Counted from the first letter of the stretch, positions 13,758 to 23,010 are shown. The stretch: 41,297 bases of DNA from an uncultured Eubacterium sp. (GCA_910586045.1 CAJUIH010000016.1:1-41297), one strand, 5' to 3'. A program made the numbers and translations. The notes: generated from the letters alone by a model not told the origin.

Positions 13758-15458
13758 TTAACTTGTTTTTAATACAAACTGTCCAATCAAATCATCCAGC
13801 ACAATCGACTGGGAAGATAATTCCTGGCTCGTTGCCGCCGCTTCCTGCGCGGTCGCGGCGTTGCTTTGAACTACTTCTGAAATTTTGTTGATTCCTTGTT
13901 CCGCATGCCGCATCGCATTGGCCTGCTCTTCTACCATGTTTTTTAAGCCCCTGGAAAAATCCGCGATTTGTTTGATGCCGTCTGTAACCGTTTCCATTGC
14001 GCCCGCCGCCCGTTCGGCCGCCTGGTTGCCCTGCTCGACTTCCATGACAGAGCTTTCGATCAGCTTTCTGGTATCTACCGCCGCTTTGGCACTCTGGTCG
14101 GCCAGTTCCCGGATCTGATCCGCGACAACAGCAAACCCGCGTCCCGATTCGCCTGCCCGCGCCGCTTCAATGGAAGCGTTTAAGGACAGCAGGTTGGTTT
14201 GCGACGCAATCGACTCTATTTCGGATATGATATCCCCGATCCTTGTTGACGCGTGATTGATCCGCTGCATAGCCTGCATCAGGGTATTCATTTCTTCCCG
14301 GCTTTCGTCTGCCTGCTTTGCATAAACCTCCGCCTGTTTATATGCTTTTTCCGCGTCCTCAGCGCTTTCCTGCATCGTTTTTGTAATATCACTGATGGTC
14401 GTATATAACTGGTCTACCTCGCCTGCCTGCTCGGTTGCGCCCTCTGCCAGGTTCTGTGAAGCCATTGCCACATCATTCGAACCGGAATTTACCTGGCTGG
14501 AGGTTTCGCCAATGGCAGATAAGGTAGCTGTCATCTGATCCCGCAGCCCGCGCATCGACTGGTACATTTTCTCAAAATCACCCGTATATTTATCTGAAAT
14601 CTGTGAACTAACCGTATAGTCCCCGCCGGCCATCTCACCCAATACTTCTTCTATATCAAAAATAATGGCACTCAGCTTTTCCGCCATATGTACTACATGC
14701 CTGCCCATGTCTTCTACTTCGTCGCCCGTATCGATCGCCGGGAAAGACGCGGTCAAATCCCCGCCGGCAAATGTTTCCAGACGTTCCCCCAATTCCTGCA
14801 GCGGCAGCGCGATGCCTTTCGCAATCTTTCTGCCAATCTTCATAGAAATCCAGATTGCGGCCGCAATCACTGCCAATATCACTACTATCAGTACCCATTC
14901 TGCTACTTTAAGGCTCTGTGACAGGCTGTTGCCTTCGGATACTTTTACATCCAACAGACCTTCCAGCTTTTCATAAATACTATTATAAACAGGTGCCAGA
15001 TCATTTAATGCCAAATCCTGTGCCTGTTTGCACAATTCCCTGTTCGTAGACGCTCCCATCTCCATAATTCTGGTATCCAGCTCCCAATAGGTGTCCAGCT
15101 CCTGCGCGATCGCATCATAATTTTGCCTGCCGTCTTTGGACACGATCGTATCTTCTATTGTTGCAAAACTCTCTTCAAACGCAGCTTTCATTTCACTGTG
15201 CTGCTTTACTACCATATCAATCGCTTCTTGCTCGTCATAACCAATGGCAGCCCTAAGGGAAGACCTGAGATCCGCGAACTCAAACATTGCCTTTCCAATA
15301 TCTCCCTGCGCAAATCCAAAATTCTTCAGCGCATAAGAATACCTGCCTGTCATAGTAATCATCGCGATTAACGCAACAATTACCGCAACAGTAATAATTG
15401 ATGACACAATAAAAAACGACCGAACAAGCCTTTTTTCAATTTTTTCTTTTTTTAACAT
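13758..15458 (-). CDS. Methyl-accepting chemotaxis protein
   Basis: This 566-residue membrane receptor has TM1 near residues 14-38, then an extracytoplasmic helical domain (about 40-185) of four-helix-bundle type. TM2 follows near 187-210 (EWVLIVVILAVIAAA), then a HAMP domain to about 262. The cytoplasmic signalling domain ends in the hairpin tip IASQTNLLSLNASIEAARAG with GRGFAVVADQIRELA. It would relay ligand state to CheA/CheW; the ligand is unknown. There is no CheR-binding pentapeptide at the C-terminus. ATG at 15458 has GAGGAG about 10 nt upstream, while ATG at 15467 sits too close. No other chemotaxis or flagellar gene is in the window. Confidence 0.93.
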   Translation of the reverse strand: MLKKEKIEKRLVRSFFIVSSIITVAVIVALIAMITMTGRYSYALKNFGFAQGDIGKAMFEFADLRSSLRAAIGYDEQEAIDMVVKQHSEMKAAFEESFATIEDTIVSKDGRQNYDAIAQELDTYWELDTRIMEMGASTNRELCKQAQDLALNDLAPVYNSIYEKLEGLLDVKVSEGNSLSQSLKVAEWVLIVVILAVIAAAIWISMKIGRKIAKGIALPLQELGERLETFAGGDLTASFPAIDTGDEVEDMGRHVVHMAEKLSAIIFDIEEVLGEMAGGDYTVSSQISDKYTGDFEKMYQSMRGLRDQMTATLSAIGETSSQVNSGSNDVAMASQNLAEGATEQAGEVDQLYTTISDITKTMQESAEDAEKAYKQAEVYAKQADESREEMNTLMQAMQRINHASTRIGDIISEIESIASQTNLLSLNASIEAARAGESGRGFAVVADQIRELADQSAKAAVDTRKLIESSVMEVEQGNQAAERAAGAMETVTDGIKQIADFSRGLKNMVEEQANAMRHAEQGINKISEVVQSNAATAQEAAATSQELSSQSIVLDDLIGQFVLKTS

Positions 15459-15877
15459 GACTAACATTCTCCTCTTTGCTACTTTTGTTCTTTTTAGATA
15501 TTTTTAAGATATCATCAACTCCAGACAATTACTATAGATCGGTAACTCTGCTACATCGTTCGTCATCGATGGATGTAATTTTTAAATTTGACTTATTTTG
15601 TCTAACCGCTTGACCCCCTCCCTAATGATTCCGTAGATTTCATATAAATATAGTATTACGATATCATTTATTGTAGCATAAAAGGAATGTTTTGCAAGTG
15701 GATTTGGAAAATATCAACAATTTCATGCCAATCCGTAACAATACAAGGTTCCATGCTTTCGACACATTTATCACAAATTCTCTTTTATGCAAGATGTTTG
15801 TCATTTCTTTTTTGACGCTTTACTTTTTTACCTGAAATGATATAATAATTATATTTTAGAACACACACGACCACAAT
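15459..15877. other. AT-rich divergent intergenic region
   Basis: About 420 bp separate the receptor gene from the DtxR-type regulator. A promoter for the regulator is visible near 15819-15846. No ORF, tRNA or clear hairpin was found in the rest, and no convincing sigma-D type promoter for the receptor could be placed. Confidence 0.5.
15819..15846 (+). promoter_or_regulatory. Candidate promoter of the DtxR-type regulator gene
   Basis: TTTACT (15819-15824) and TATAAT (15841-15846) are spaced by 16 bp. The predicted transcript would begin near 15853 and include the whole 98-bp repeat before the start codon at 16000. Confidence 0.55.
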
Positions 15878-15975
15878 CTATATATTCGGTGATTGAATAC
15901 TGCACAATAAACCCGATAAACGGCGGGCCAGAAACAAATGATATTGTGCTGAAATTTTACGCCGTTTATATAGTA
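15878..15975. repeat. 98-bp foldback repeat (family D), copy 2
   Basis: It is nearly identical to 126-223, with terminal CTATATA/TATATAG and internal GCACAAT/ATTGTGC inverted repeats. It lies between the -10 box and the SD of the downstream regulator, ending about 8 nt before GGGAGGAA, so it would form a hairpin in the 5' untranslated leader. Confidence 0.8.
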
Positions 15976-15999
15976 TGTTTAAGGGAGGAAAAAGCTGCC

Positions 16000-16371
16000 A
16001 TGCGTATCCACGAATCCGCCGAAAACTATTTGGAAACGATCCTGATTCTTAGTAAATCACTTCCCGTTGTCCGTTCCGTCGACATCGCGAATGAACTCGG
16101 CTTTAAAAAGCCCAGCGTCAGTGTCGCTATGAAAAATTTGCGGGAAAACGGTCTGATTACGGTTACCGACGCAGGATTTATCTACCTTACGGAATCCGGC
16201 CTTGAAATCGCAGCAAAAATATATGAACGGCATGAATTTTTGTCCGCCTGGCTGCAAAGGCTCGGCGTCGACAAAAAAACCGCCACCGAAGACGCCTGCA
16301 AAATGGAGCATACGATGAGCGCCGCCAGCTTTTCCGCGATTAAAAAATATGTCAACGACCATTCCTTTTAG
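16000..16371 (+). CDS. DtxR/MntR-type metal-dependent transcriptional regulator
   Basis: This 123-residue regulator opens with HESAENYLETILIL, the first helix of the DtxR/MntR winged-helix domain. Next come SVDIANELGFKKPSVSVAMKNL (recognition helix) and the wing GLITVTDAGFIYLTESG. The dimerisation segment contains the metal-site pattern ACKMEHTMS. It is the short form without the SH3-like domain. Such proteins repress manganese or iron uptake genes when the metal is abundant. ATG at 16000 is preceded by AAGGGAGGAAAAAGC. No transporter gene lies next to it, so the target is unknown. Upstream in-frame sequence is just the read-through of the family D repeat. Confidence 0.87.
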   Translation: MRIHESAENYLETILILSKSLPVVRSVDIANELGFKKPSVSVAMKNLRENGLITVTDAGFIYLTESGLEIAAKIYERHEFLSAWLQRLGVDKKTATEDACKMEHTMSAASFSAIKKYVNDHSF

Positions 16372-16429
16372 TCATTTTCCCGGTTCTATGCGCATACATT
16401 AAAAGCAAGAACAACATCACAGGTAATTT

Positions 16430-18283
16430 ATGTGCAGTATTGCGGGTTTTTATGATCCTGCGGCTGATTTTACAGCAAAGCAGGCCGAATTTGAACACAT
16501 TCTGCGGCAGATGGCCCATACACAGGCACACCGCGGGCCGGATGATTCCGGTATCTTTTTATCCGGCCAGTGCGGCCTTTCCCATACCAGGCTGTCGATT
16601 ATTGACCTAAAAAACGGCAGGCAGCCTATGAAAGCTTCTATGGACGGTTTTGACTACCAGATTGTTTACAATGGCGAAATCTATAATTTGCATACGCTGC
16701 GCCGGGAACTGAAAAAGCGCGGCGTCCATCCAAAGACTTCCTCCGATACAGAGACCATTCTTCTTTCCTACCTCACGTTTGGCCCGGAATTTGTCCGGCA
16801 GCTTGACGGCATTTTTGCGTTTGCCATCTATGACGGGCGGCATAACATTTTATCCTTATACCGCGACAGCTTCGGCGTCAAACCGCTGTTTTATACGATG
16901 AAAAACGGCACCCTGATCTTTTCCTCCGAAATCAAGGGCCTGCTTTGTTTTCCGGGCATCACGGCAAAACTGGATAAAAACGGTTTGAACGAATTATTCG
17001 GGCTAGGCCCCGCCCGGACTCCCGGAAACGGCGTCCTGATGGGCGTTTTTGAAGTAAAGCCCGGCACCTGTTTGACATGCAGCAGTTTGGGATTTGTCCC
17101 GCATACATATTACCGGCTGACGAGCCGCCCGCATGAAGATTCTTATGAGGAAACGATTGAAAAAACACGTTTTCTCGTTACCGACGCAGTCCGGCGCCAG
17201 ATGATCTCCGACGTTTCGGTCTGCACGTTTTTATCCGGCGGTGTGGATTCCAGCCTTGTTTCTGCCGTCTGTGCCGCGGAACTGAAAAAAAAGGGGCAGA
17301 AACTAACGACTTTTTCTTTTGACTTTATAGACAACGATAAATATTTTAAAGCAAACAGCTTTCAGCCGTCCATGGACCGTCCATACGTCGACCAAATGGC
17401 CGCGTTTTTGCACTCTGACCACCATTACCTCGAATGCGGCAGCCATACGCAGGCCGAACTGCTCACTGCGTCCGTAGACGCCCATGACCTGCCTTGTATG
17501 GCGGATGTGGATTCCTCCCTGCTTTATTTTTGCAGTGAAGTCGCCAAAAGCCACAAGGTAGTGCTGACCGGGGAATGTGCGGATGAGGTTTTCGGCGGAT
17601 ACCCCTGGTTCCATAAAGAATCATTTCTAACTTGCGGTACGTTTCCATGGACGCCGGATTTATCCCCGCGCAAGCAGATTTTAAATCCGCAGCTTTTGGA
17701 CGTACTGGATCTGGATACCTACGTAAAAAATGCCTATGAAACGGCTATCCGTGAAATCCCGATCCTGCCGGGTGAAAACGATACCGAGGTCAACCGCCGC
17801 CGGATTGGCTATTTAAACATCCGCTTTTTTATGCAGACGCTCCTAAACCGTATGGACCGCACAAGCATGCATTCCGGTTTGGAAGCACGCGTACCGTTTG
17901 CCGACCGGGCTTTAGTGGATTATGTATTTAATATCCCGTGGGAGATGAAAGCAAAAGACGGCGTCGTAAAAAATGTGCTGCGCCAGGCCGCCCGCACACT
18001 TTTGCCGGATGAAATTTTGTTTCGGAAAAAAAGCCCTTACCCAAAAACATACAATCCGCACTATGAACAACTATTAAAAGAAAATTTAAAAGAACGGCTG
18101 GCGCAGCCGGACTGCCCGCTGCTGCCCCTGATCAACACAAAAGCCGTCGACCGGTTTCTGGAACAGCCAAAAGATTACGGCGCTCCATGGTACGGCCAGC
18201 TTATGGCGGGTCCGCAGATGATCGCCTACCTGTTACAGACCGAATACTTCCTTAGAAAATACCAGGTATCCCTTGTAATATAG
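16430..18283 (+). CDS. asnB: Asparagine synthase, glutamine-hydrolysing
   Basis: This 617-residue two-domain enzyme makes asparagine from aspartate, ATP and glutamine. The N-terminal class II amidotransferase domain has the nucleophile Cys2 (MCSIAGFYD), followed by HRGPDDSG and YNGEIYN. The synthetase domain carries the PP-loop FLSGGVDSS (about 270) and LTGECADEVFGGYPW. It also has RMDRTSMHSGLEARVPF and a late FRKKSPYPKTYNP segment. The length is standard for the bacterial type. It stands 58 bp downstream of the DtxR-type gene on the same strand and may be transcribed with it. A second, ammonia-dependent enzyme (asnA) lies at 39369. Confidence 0.95.
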   Translation: MCSIAGFYDPAADFTAKQAEFEHILRQMAHTQAHRGPDDSGIFLSGQCGLSHTRLSIIDLKNGRQPMKASMDGFDYQIVYNGEIYNLHTLRRELKKRGVHPKTSSDTETILLSYLTFGPEFVRQLDGIFAFAIYDGRHNILSLYRDSFGVKPLFYTMKNGTLIFSSEIKGLLCFPGITAKLDKNGLNELFGLGPARTPGNGVLMGVFEVKPGTCLTCSSLGFVPHTYYRLTSRPHEDSYEETIEKTRFLVTDAVRRQMISDVSVCTFLSGGVDSSLVSAVCAAELKKKGQKLTTFSFDFIDNDKYFKANSFQPSMDRPYVDQMAAFLHSDHHYLECGSHTQAELLTASVDAHDLPCMADVDSSLLYFCSEVAKSHKVVLTGECADEVFGGYPWFHKESFLTCGTFPWTPDLSPRKQILNPQLLDVLDLDTYVKNAYETAIREIPILPGENDTEVNRRRIGYLNIRFFMQTLLNRMDRTSMHSGLEARVPFADRALVDYVFNIPWEMKAKDGVVKNVLRQAARTLLPDEILFRKKSPYPKTYNPHYEQLLKENLKERLAQPDCPLLPLINTKAVDRFLEQPKDYGAPWYGQLMAGPQMIAYLLQTEYFLRKYQVSLVI

Positions 18284-18374
18284 ACACCCTAAACAGCCCA
18301 TCCTCCCAAAGCCCAAAAAGGCCGGAAAAATAAAATCAACAGGAACAAGATGTCCCGGCCTGGCAGCAGAAGCA

Positions 18375-18435
18375 TGTTTGAAGCCACACCCTGCGGTAAA
18401 CAGCTACGCGGTTACACAGGACATCGCTTCAAACA
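18375..18435. other. Inverted repeat between convergent asnB and dpaB
   Basis: TGTTTGAAGC (18375-18384) pairs exactly with GCTTCAAACA (18426-18435) around a 41-nt loop. There is no T-run, so it is not a standard terminator. The rest of 18284-18448 shows nothing else clear. Confidence 0.5.
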
Positions 18436-18448
18436 CGCTCGAAATTAT

Positions 18449-19060
18449 TTAATTTGGCGCCAGGATCACAGGCTGGATCTGCTTTCCCTGCAGCGCCGCA
18501 TGCAGCGTATCGCCGATCAGCTCTGTATGGGCAATCATGGAATTGGTTTTCTTTTTATAATTATCCTGGCCGAACGGAACAAAATAGATCTGCTTCATAT
18601 TCATCAGCATGCCGATGTTTTTAAAATTCATGCCAAGCGCGTCATTTGTGGAAATGGAAAGAATTAGCGGCTTTTCATTGCGAAGATGCGCTTTGGCCGC
18701 CATCAGTACCGGGGTATCGGTAATGCCCGCGCACAGCTTTGCCATTGTATTTCCGGTACAAGGCGCAATGATGAGTGCATCCAGACAGCCGGACGGCCCG
18801 ATCGGTTCTGCCCCCTGGATCGTATCAATCCCTTTTTCTTTCGTAATTTCCTCCATTTCCCTGCGAAACTCCTCCGCAGTGCCAAACCGCGTATCCATTT
18901 CCTGTACATGGAATGAATAGATCGGTATAATCCGCAGTTCTTTCGCCAACTGTCTGGTTACTTCCTTGATTTTTGCAAATGTACAGAAAGAACCGGTGAC
19001 GGCAAGACCCACGGTCAGTGGAGCGGACTGTTTTTGATCCGGATTCGGATGATTCATCAT
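18449..19060 (-). CDS. dpaB: Dipicolinate synthase subunit B
   Basis: This 203-residue flavoprotein-like subunit of dipicolinate synthase (SpoVFB) works in the mother cell to make the dipicolinic acid stored in the spore core. It shows the Rossmann-like start VGLAVTGSFCTFAKI, IIPIYSFHVQEMDTRFG, and the family motif ALIIAPCTGNTMAKLCAGITD. The later KPLILSISTNDALG segment is also present. Its ATG overlaps the dpaA stop by 4 nt, so the two are translationally coupled. Its presence indicates an endospore former. No convincing sporulation sigma-factor promoter could be assigned. Confidence 0.95.
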   Translation of the reverse strand: MMNHPNPDQKQSAPLTVGLAVTGSFCTFAKIKEVTRQLAKELRIIPIYSFHVQEMDTRFGTAEEFRREMEEITKEKGIDTIQGAEPIGPSGCLDALIIAPCTGNTMAKLCAGITDTPVLMAAKAHLRNEKPLILSISTNDALGMNFKNIGMLMNMKQIYFVPFGQDNYKKKTNSMIAHTELIGDTLHAALQGKQIQPVILAPN

Positions 19061-19932
19061 AGGGCTTCTCCTTTCTCAGATATCACGAAATAAGATTCAA
19101 TTACATGTAGCAACAGTTCCGCGGCCGATTTTGGAGCATATTTTGCCGGAAGCGCGCCGCATAGTTTGGCATTCAGGCCGTTTTGCGCACAATAGGCGTA
19201 ATCCAGGCCGCCGGGTGACGACGCAATATCAATCAAGACCGCGTCGTGGCGGACATGGGATAAACGGTCCGCATCCAGGACAAGCGCCGGTATCGTATTG
19301 AAAATATAAGCGTACCGTACCCAAAACCGGGCCGTCAGCCTGCTGTTTTCGTCTGTCCCCTCCTCCAGGGAGCAGTTTACTACCGTCGCCGCACCCGGCG
19401 TTTCCTTTGGACCTGCCACCGCTTCCGCTTCCACAGCCTGCATCCCATGCACTTTTGCCAATGCCAGCTTTTCACGGTCTTTTTCATATACGGTAACCCT
19501 GCCGCCTAACGCGCGCAGCCTTAACGCAAGCATCTGCCCGCATCTGCCGTATCCCATTACAAGCATCTGTTTCCCGCACAGCACCTCCCTGCCTGCCAGG
19601 ATGGCTTCCGCAATCGCGCCCTCTGCGGTCGCCGCTGCATTCGTATAAGCAAAGCCATCTTCTTTCATATAATCGATAAAGAAAATGCCCTGCCTGCGTT
19701 TGTGTTCTACCACTTCCGGCGGGAAATTACACCCAAACACATACTGCCCGGCCTGAAGTTGATCCGCAATCCGTTCCATATAATACGCGCTTTTGGCAAG
19801 CGGCAGCATAACCGCGTCATAACCGCCGTCCAGCCAATGGTCGCAGTAGGTCACGGTCTGCCCTTTGGAACAAAGCATCTGAAATAAATATTTCTGGCGT
19901 TCTTCCTTTCCCAATATAAGAAAACGTCCCAT
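19057..19932 (-). CDS. dpaA: Dipicolinate synthase subunit A
   Basis: This 291-residue NAD(P)-dependent subunit of dipicolinate synthase oxidises the dihydrodipicolinate pathway intermediate to dipicolinate. The centre has a dinucleotide-binding stretch LVMGYGRCGQMLALRLRALG with the acidic YEKD after the second strand. The N-terminal region is less conserved; the C-terminal part has IDIASSPGGLDY and a proline-rich GALPAKYAPKSAAE typical of the family. The length is normal. The SD GGAGGTG is 7 nt before the start. It follows pyruvate kinase by about 75 bp but is probably transcribed separately during sporulation. Confidence 0.94.
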   Translation of the reverse strand: MGRFLILGKEERQKYLFQMLCSKGQTVTYCDHWLDGGYDAVMLPLAKSAYYMERIADQLQAGQYVFGCNFPPEVVEHKRRQGIFFIDYMKEDGFAYTNAAATAEGAIAEAILAGREVLCGKQMLVMGYGRCGQMLALRLRALGGRVTVYEKDREKLALAKVHGMQAVEAEAVAGPKETPGAATVVNCSLEEGTDENSRLTARFWVRYAYIFNTIPALVLDADRLSHVRHDAVLIDIASSPGGLDYAYCAQNGLNAKLCGALPAKYAPKSAAELLLHVIESYFVISEKGEAL

Positions 19933-20007
19933 ATAACTGCACCTCCACTTTATTTTATGCAGTATGTATGAGACGGTTCCCGCTTCTGTTTAAATTGTAA
20001 GGGCAAA

Positions 20008-21450
20008 TTACCAGGTTGCAATTCTCCTTGGTTCGTCCACTACATGGACTTTAATCATATTTGTTGTCCCTGCCATACCAAGCGGTATACCGGACGTTAT
20101 AACTACGAGATCTCCAGGCTTTACTACGCCATAATCCCTGGCATTATTTACAGCGTGATTAAATAATTCTATTACATCGCTTTCTTCCATAATCAAAAGC
20201 GGCCGCACTCCCCACGACATATTAAGCTGCCGGCCTACTTTTTCATCCGTAGTACAGCCGATGATCTGGCAGCTTGGACGGTAACGGGAGATCATGCGCG
20301 CGGATGTTCCTGACTTTGTAACGGTAAGGATTGCGCTTGCATTCAGATCCAGTGCCGTCGTACAAGTTGCGTGGCAGATCGCGTCTGTAATATTCGGCGT
20401 CACATCCCTGTCATGGCTGAAAAACCGTTTCCGGTAATCGATATCCTGTTCCGTACGTACGGCAATGCGCACCATCGTCTGCAAAGATTCGATCGGATAA
20501 TTCCCTGCCGCTGTTTCGCCGGAAAGCATAATCGCGCTGGTACCGTCGTAAATCGCGTTCGCAACATCCGTCGTCTCCGCCCTGGTCGGACGCGGATGTT
20601 TCATCATGGAATCGAGCATCTGTGTTGCGGTAATGACTTTTTTGCCTGCCTCGTACACTTTTTTTATAATCATTTTCTGGATCACCGGCACTTCCTCGCT
20701 CGCGATCTCCACACCCATATCGCCGCGCGCAATCATAATGCCCTCAGACGCTTTGATAATCTCATCGATATTGTCCACGCCTTCCCTGTTTTCAATCTTA
20801 GATATAATTTCAATTCCATCACCGCCATTTTCATGCAGTATTTGGCGGATCTGCCTAACATCATCCGCACACCGCACAAACGATGCCGCAATAAAGTCAT
20901 AATCATTTTCAATCCCAAACAAAATATCCTGCTTATCTTTTTCACTGATATAAGGCAGGGATAAATGGACTTCCGGAACATTGACGCCCTTATTGTCGGA
21001 AACAGCGCCGCTATTGATGACGCGGCAGATAATATCGCTCCCCTCAATGGCTTCTACTTTCATCGCGATCAACCCGTCATCCAGCAAAATATGTTTGCCA
21101 GGCGCTACATCCTGGTACAAATTCTTGCAGGTAATGGAAACCTGCTCCTCATTGCCCTCCACATCACCCGCACACAGCCGAAACTGCTGGTTTTCTTTTA
21201 ATTCCACTCTGCCGCCTTTAAAAGACTTTACCCTGATTTCCGGTCCCTTTGTATCAAGCAGCGCCGCCACCGGCCTTTGGTATTTGGTACGTGCTTCTTT
21301 GAGTGTATGCAGCCTGCGTTTATGCTCTTCATAGCTGCCATGCGAAAAATTAAAACGCGCTACATCCATGCCCTCCACCACAAGCTTTTCCAGCACGCCG
21401 GGATGGTCGGTAGCCGGACCTAATGTACAGATGATTTTTGTCTTTCTCAT
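20008..21450 (-). CDS. pyk: Pyruvate kinase
   Basis: This 480-residue enzyme transfers phosphate from phosphoenolpyruvate to ADP. The N-terminal TKIICTLGPAT and FNFSHGSYEEH lead into the barrel motifs LLDTKGPEIR, SKIENREGVDNIDEI and MIARGDMGVEI. ITATQMLDSMMKHPRPTRAE follows. A B domain lies in the middle and the C-terminal domain ends in GDLVVITSGIPLG. It lacks the extra PEP-utiliser-like domain of Bacillus enzymes. The SD GGAGAGAGA precedes the start. It lies 60 bp after thiD on the same strand and may share its transcript. Confidence 0.96.
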   Translation of the reverse strand: MRKTKIICTLGPATDHPGVLEKLVVEGMDVARFNFSHGSYEEHKRRLHTLKEARTKYQRPVAALLDTKGPEIRVKSFKGGRVELKENQQFRLCAGDVEGNEEQVSITCKNLYQDVAPGKHILLDDGLIAMKVEAIEGSDIICRVINSGAVSDNKGVNVPEVHLSLPYISEKDKQDILFGIENDYDFIAASFVRCADDVRQIRQILHENGGDGIEIISKIENREGVDNIDEIIKASEGIMIARGDMGVEIASEEVPVIQKMIIKKVYEAGKKVITATQMLDSMMKHPRPTRAETTDVANAIYDGTSAIMLSGETAAGNYPIESLQTMVRIAVRTEQDIDYRKRFFSHDRDVTPNITDAICHATCTTALDLNASAILTVTKSGTSARMISRYRPSCQIIGCTTDEKVGRQLNMSWGVRPLLIMEESDVIELFNHAVNNARDYGVVKPGDLVVITSGIPLGMAGTTNMIKVHVVDEPRRIATW

Positions 21451-21510
21451 GATCTCTCTCCTTTTATTTTATTTATTTTATATTTTATTTTCTGCTGTTC
21501 CAGCAGAAAT

Positions 21511-22302
21511 TTAAACGGCATTCCATAAATAACCATGATTAAGCGGGCCGCGCCCATGCCCAAGGTCCAGCCCGTCTAAAATAGCCCCTGTCAAATAATC
21601 TTTCGCGCGCCGCACCGCATCCGAAAGCCGCAGCCCGTCCGCGAGATTACAGGCAATGGCGGAAGACAGCGTACAGCCTGTCCCATGTGTGTTTGGATTG
21701 TCCACATGCTTCCTTTCAAACCAGTAATAAGTCCCTTTGTCATACAAGACATCATCCGCCGTATCCTGCTGGTGGCCCCCCTTGCACAGCACGGCGCATC
21801 CATATTTTTGCGCTATGACATATGCGGCTTCCTGCATCGAATCACGGTCTTTGATCGTAACGGAAGACAACGCCTGCGCCTCCTGCATATTCGGCGTTAG
21901 AAGCGCCGCGCAGGAAAACAATTCTTTGCCCGCTTCCTGCAGCACATCCAGGCTCGTTAGGGCTGCGCCGCTGGTAGCAGCCATAACCGGATCAATCACG
22001 ATATTTTTTGCATGATAATGCTGTAAACGCCCGCTCACCGCCAAAATAGCGTCTACGTTGGAAATCATCCCGATTTTAACGGCATCCGGTTCCAAATCCG
22101 AAAATACGGCATCCAACTGCGCCGTCAAAAAAGAAGCCTCAACCGGATGAACCGCAAAAACACCCGTCGTATTCTGTGCCGTCAGCGCTGTAATCACACT
22201 CATTCCATAAGCGCCGTGCGCCATAATCGTTTTCAGATCCGCTTGTATCCCCGCGCCCCCGCTGCAGTCACTGCCGGCGATTGTCAGAACTTTTTGCATC
22301 AT
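21511..22302 (-). CDS. thiD: Hydroxymethylpyrimidine/phosphomethylpyrimidine kinase
   Basis: This 263-residue ribokinase-fold enzyme phosphorylates hydroxymethylpyrimidine and its monophosphate for thiamine synthesis. It shows VLTIAGSDCSGGAGIQADLK at the N-terminus, the VKIGMISN and DPVMAATSG motifs, and the anion-hole/catalytic GTGCTLSSAIA near the C-terminus. The start is one of two adjacent ATGs (22302 or 22299) preceded by AAAGGAAA. No other thiamine gene or TPP riboswitch is nearby, so it may serve salvage. A related pyridoxal-kinase activity of ThiD-like proteins cannot be excluded. Confidence 0.92.
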   Translation of the reverse strand: MMQKVLTIAGSDCSGGAGIQADLKTIMAHGAYGMSVITALTAQNTTGVFAVHPVEASFLTAQLDAVFSDLEPDAVKIGMISNVDAILAVSGRLQHYHAKNIVIDPVMAATSGAALTSLDVLQEAGKELFSCAALLTPNMQEAQALSSVTIKDRDSMQEAAYVIAQKYGCAVLCKGGHQQDTADDVLYDKGTYYWFERKHVDNPNTHGTGCTLSSAIACNLADGLRLSDAVRRAKDYLTGAILDGLDLGHGRGPLNHGYLWNAV

Positions 22303-22351
22303 AAATCCGTATATTTCCTTTCTAATTACTGTCTCCATTTCTATTTCTTTT

Positions 22352-22380
22352 ATATTATCACAGATTTACAATCATAACAA
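22352..22380 (-). promoter_or_regulatory. Candidate thiD promoter
   Basis: On the minus strand TTGTTA (22375-22380) and TAATAT (22352-22357) are spaced by 17 bp, about 50 bp before the thiD start. Confidence 0.5.
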
Positions 22381-22405
22381 TAAAATATTTTTCGTACACG
22401 CAAAA

Positions 22406-22443
22406 ATACAGCGGGAACGTCCGTTTGGACGTTCCCGCTGTAT
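22406..22443 (-). terminator. Terminator of the hsp20 gene
   Basis: ATACAGCGGGAACGTCC (22406-22422) pairs perfectly with its complement at 22427-22443 around a 4-nt loop. In the minus direction TTTTTG follows. It lies 48 bp past the hsp20 stop. Confidence 0.88.
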
Positions 22444-22490
22444 CGGCCACTCTTTTGATTGGACTGCGGTTTTGCTGCCCTCTTCTTTCA

Positions 22491-22934
22491 TCAGCCCTCA
22501 ATCGCAATATATTTGTGCTGCTCTACTTCCGGTTTCGCTTCGATCTTAGGTACGGACACCTTTAAAATGCCATCTTCAAATCTGGCTTTAATATCTTCCT
22601 GTTTCACTGCCTGCCCTACGAAAAATCGCCTGCTGCAAGATCCATAATACCTTTCCCTGCGGATATATTTTCCGTTTTTATCTTTTTCACCCTCATCCCT
22701 GCTTGAAGAGGCACTGATTGTCAGATAACCATCTTTTAATTCGGCCTGGACATCCTCTTTGCGGTAACCCGGAAGATCAATATCCAGCTCATAACCCGTA
22801 TTCGTTTCTTTTACATCCGTCCGCATCACACCGGCTGACGGTACCTCATAATTCATCATAGATCTTACCGGACGAGCGAAATCATTGAAAAAATCATCAA
22901 ATAAGTTTTCTCCAAAAATACTAGGCATTAACAT
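22491..22934 (-). CDS. Hsp20/alpha-crystallin small heat shock protein
   Basis: This 147-residue ATP-independent chaperone binds unfolding proteins in the cytoplasm. The N-terminal arm is aromatic (MPSIFGENLFDDFFNDF). The alpha-crystallin domain (about 38-135) contains YELDIDLPGYRKEDVQAEL and the closing DGILKVSVPK. The C-terminal tail follows, with only a weak IxI-like element. ATG at 22934 has GGAGG 7 nt upstream, better placed than 22940. A perfect CIRCE operator overlaps its promoter, indicating HrcA control. The gene is monocistronic, with its own terminator. Confidence 0.94.
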   Translation of the reverse strand: MLMPSIFGENLFDDFFNDFARPVRSMMNYEVPSAGVMRTDVKETNTGYELDIDLPGYRKEDVQAELKDGYLTISASSSRDEGEKDKNGKYIRRERYYGSCSRRFFVGQAVKQEDIKARFEDGILKVSVPKIEAKPEVEQHKYIAIEG

Positions 22935-23010
22935 AATCATTCCTCCATTTCTGACGTTTCATCAAATACGGCTTTTGTGCCTTTTGTTTTCTGTTTCTTG
23001 CTACAAGTAT

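Noticed and set aside
15538..15600. Possible sigma-D (flagellar) promoter for the chemotaxis receptor near a CCGATCTAT sequence on the minus strand
   Set aside because: No TAAA-type -35 box lies at the required distance.
19950..19990. CATAAAATA upstream of dpaA, resembling a sigma-K -10 box
   Set aside because: The start site would fall on the SD, and the possible -35 spacing is one short. This is too weak to report as a promoter.
21489..21509. Perfect 9-bp hairpin (TTTCTGCTG / CAGCAGAAA) right after thiD, considered as a terminator
   Set aside because: On the minus strand, the direction of thiD and pyk, it is followed by an A-rich rather than a T-rich tract, so it lacks the intrinsic terminator signature.
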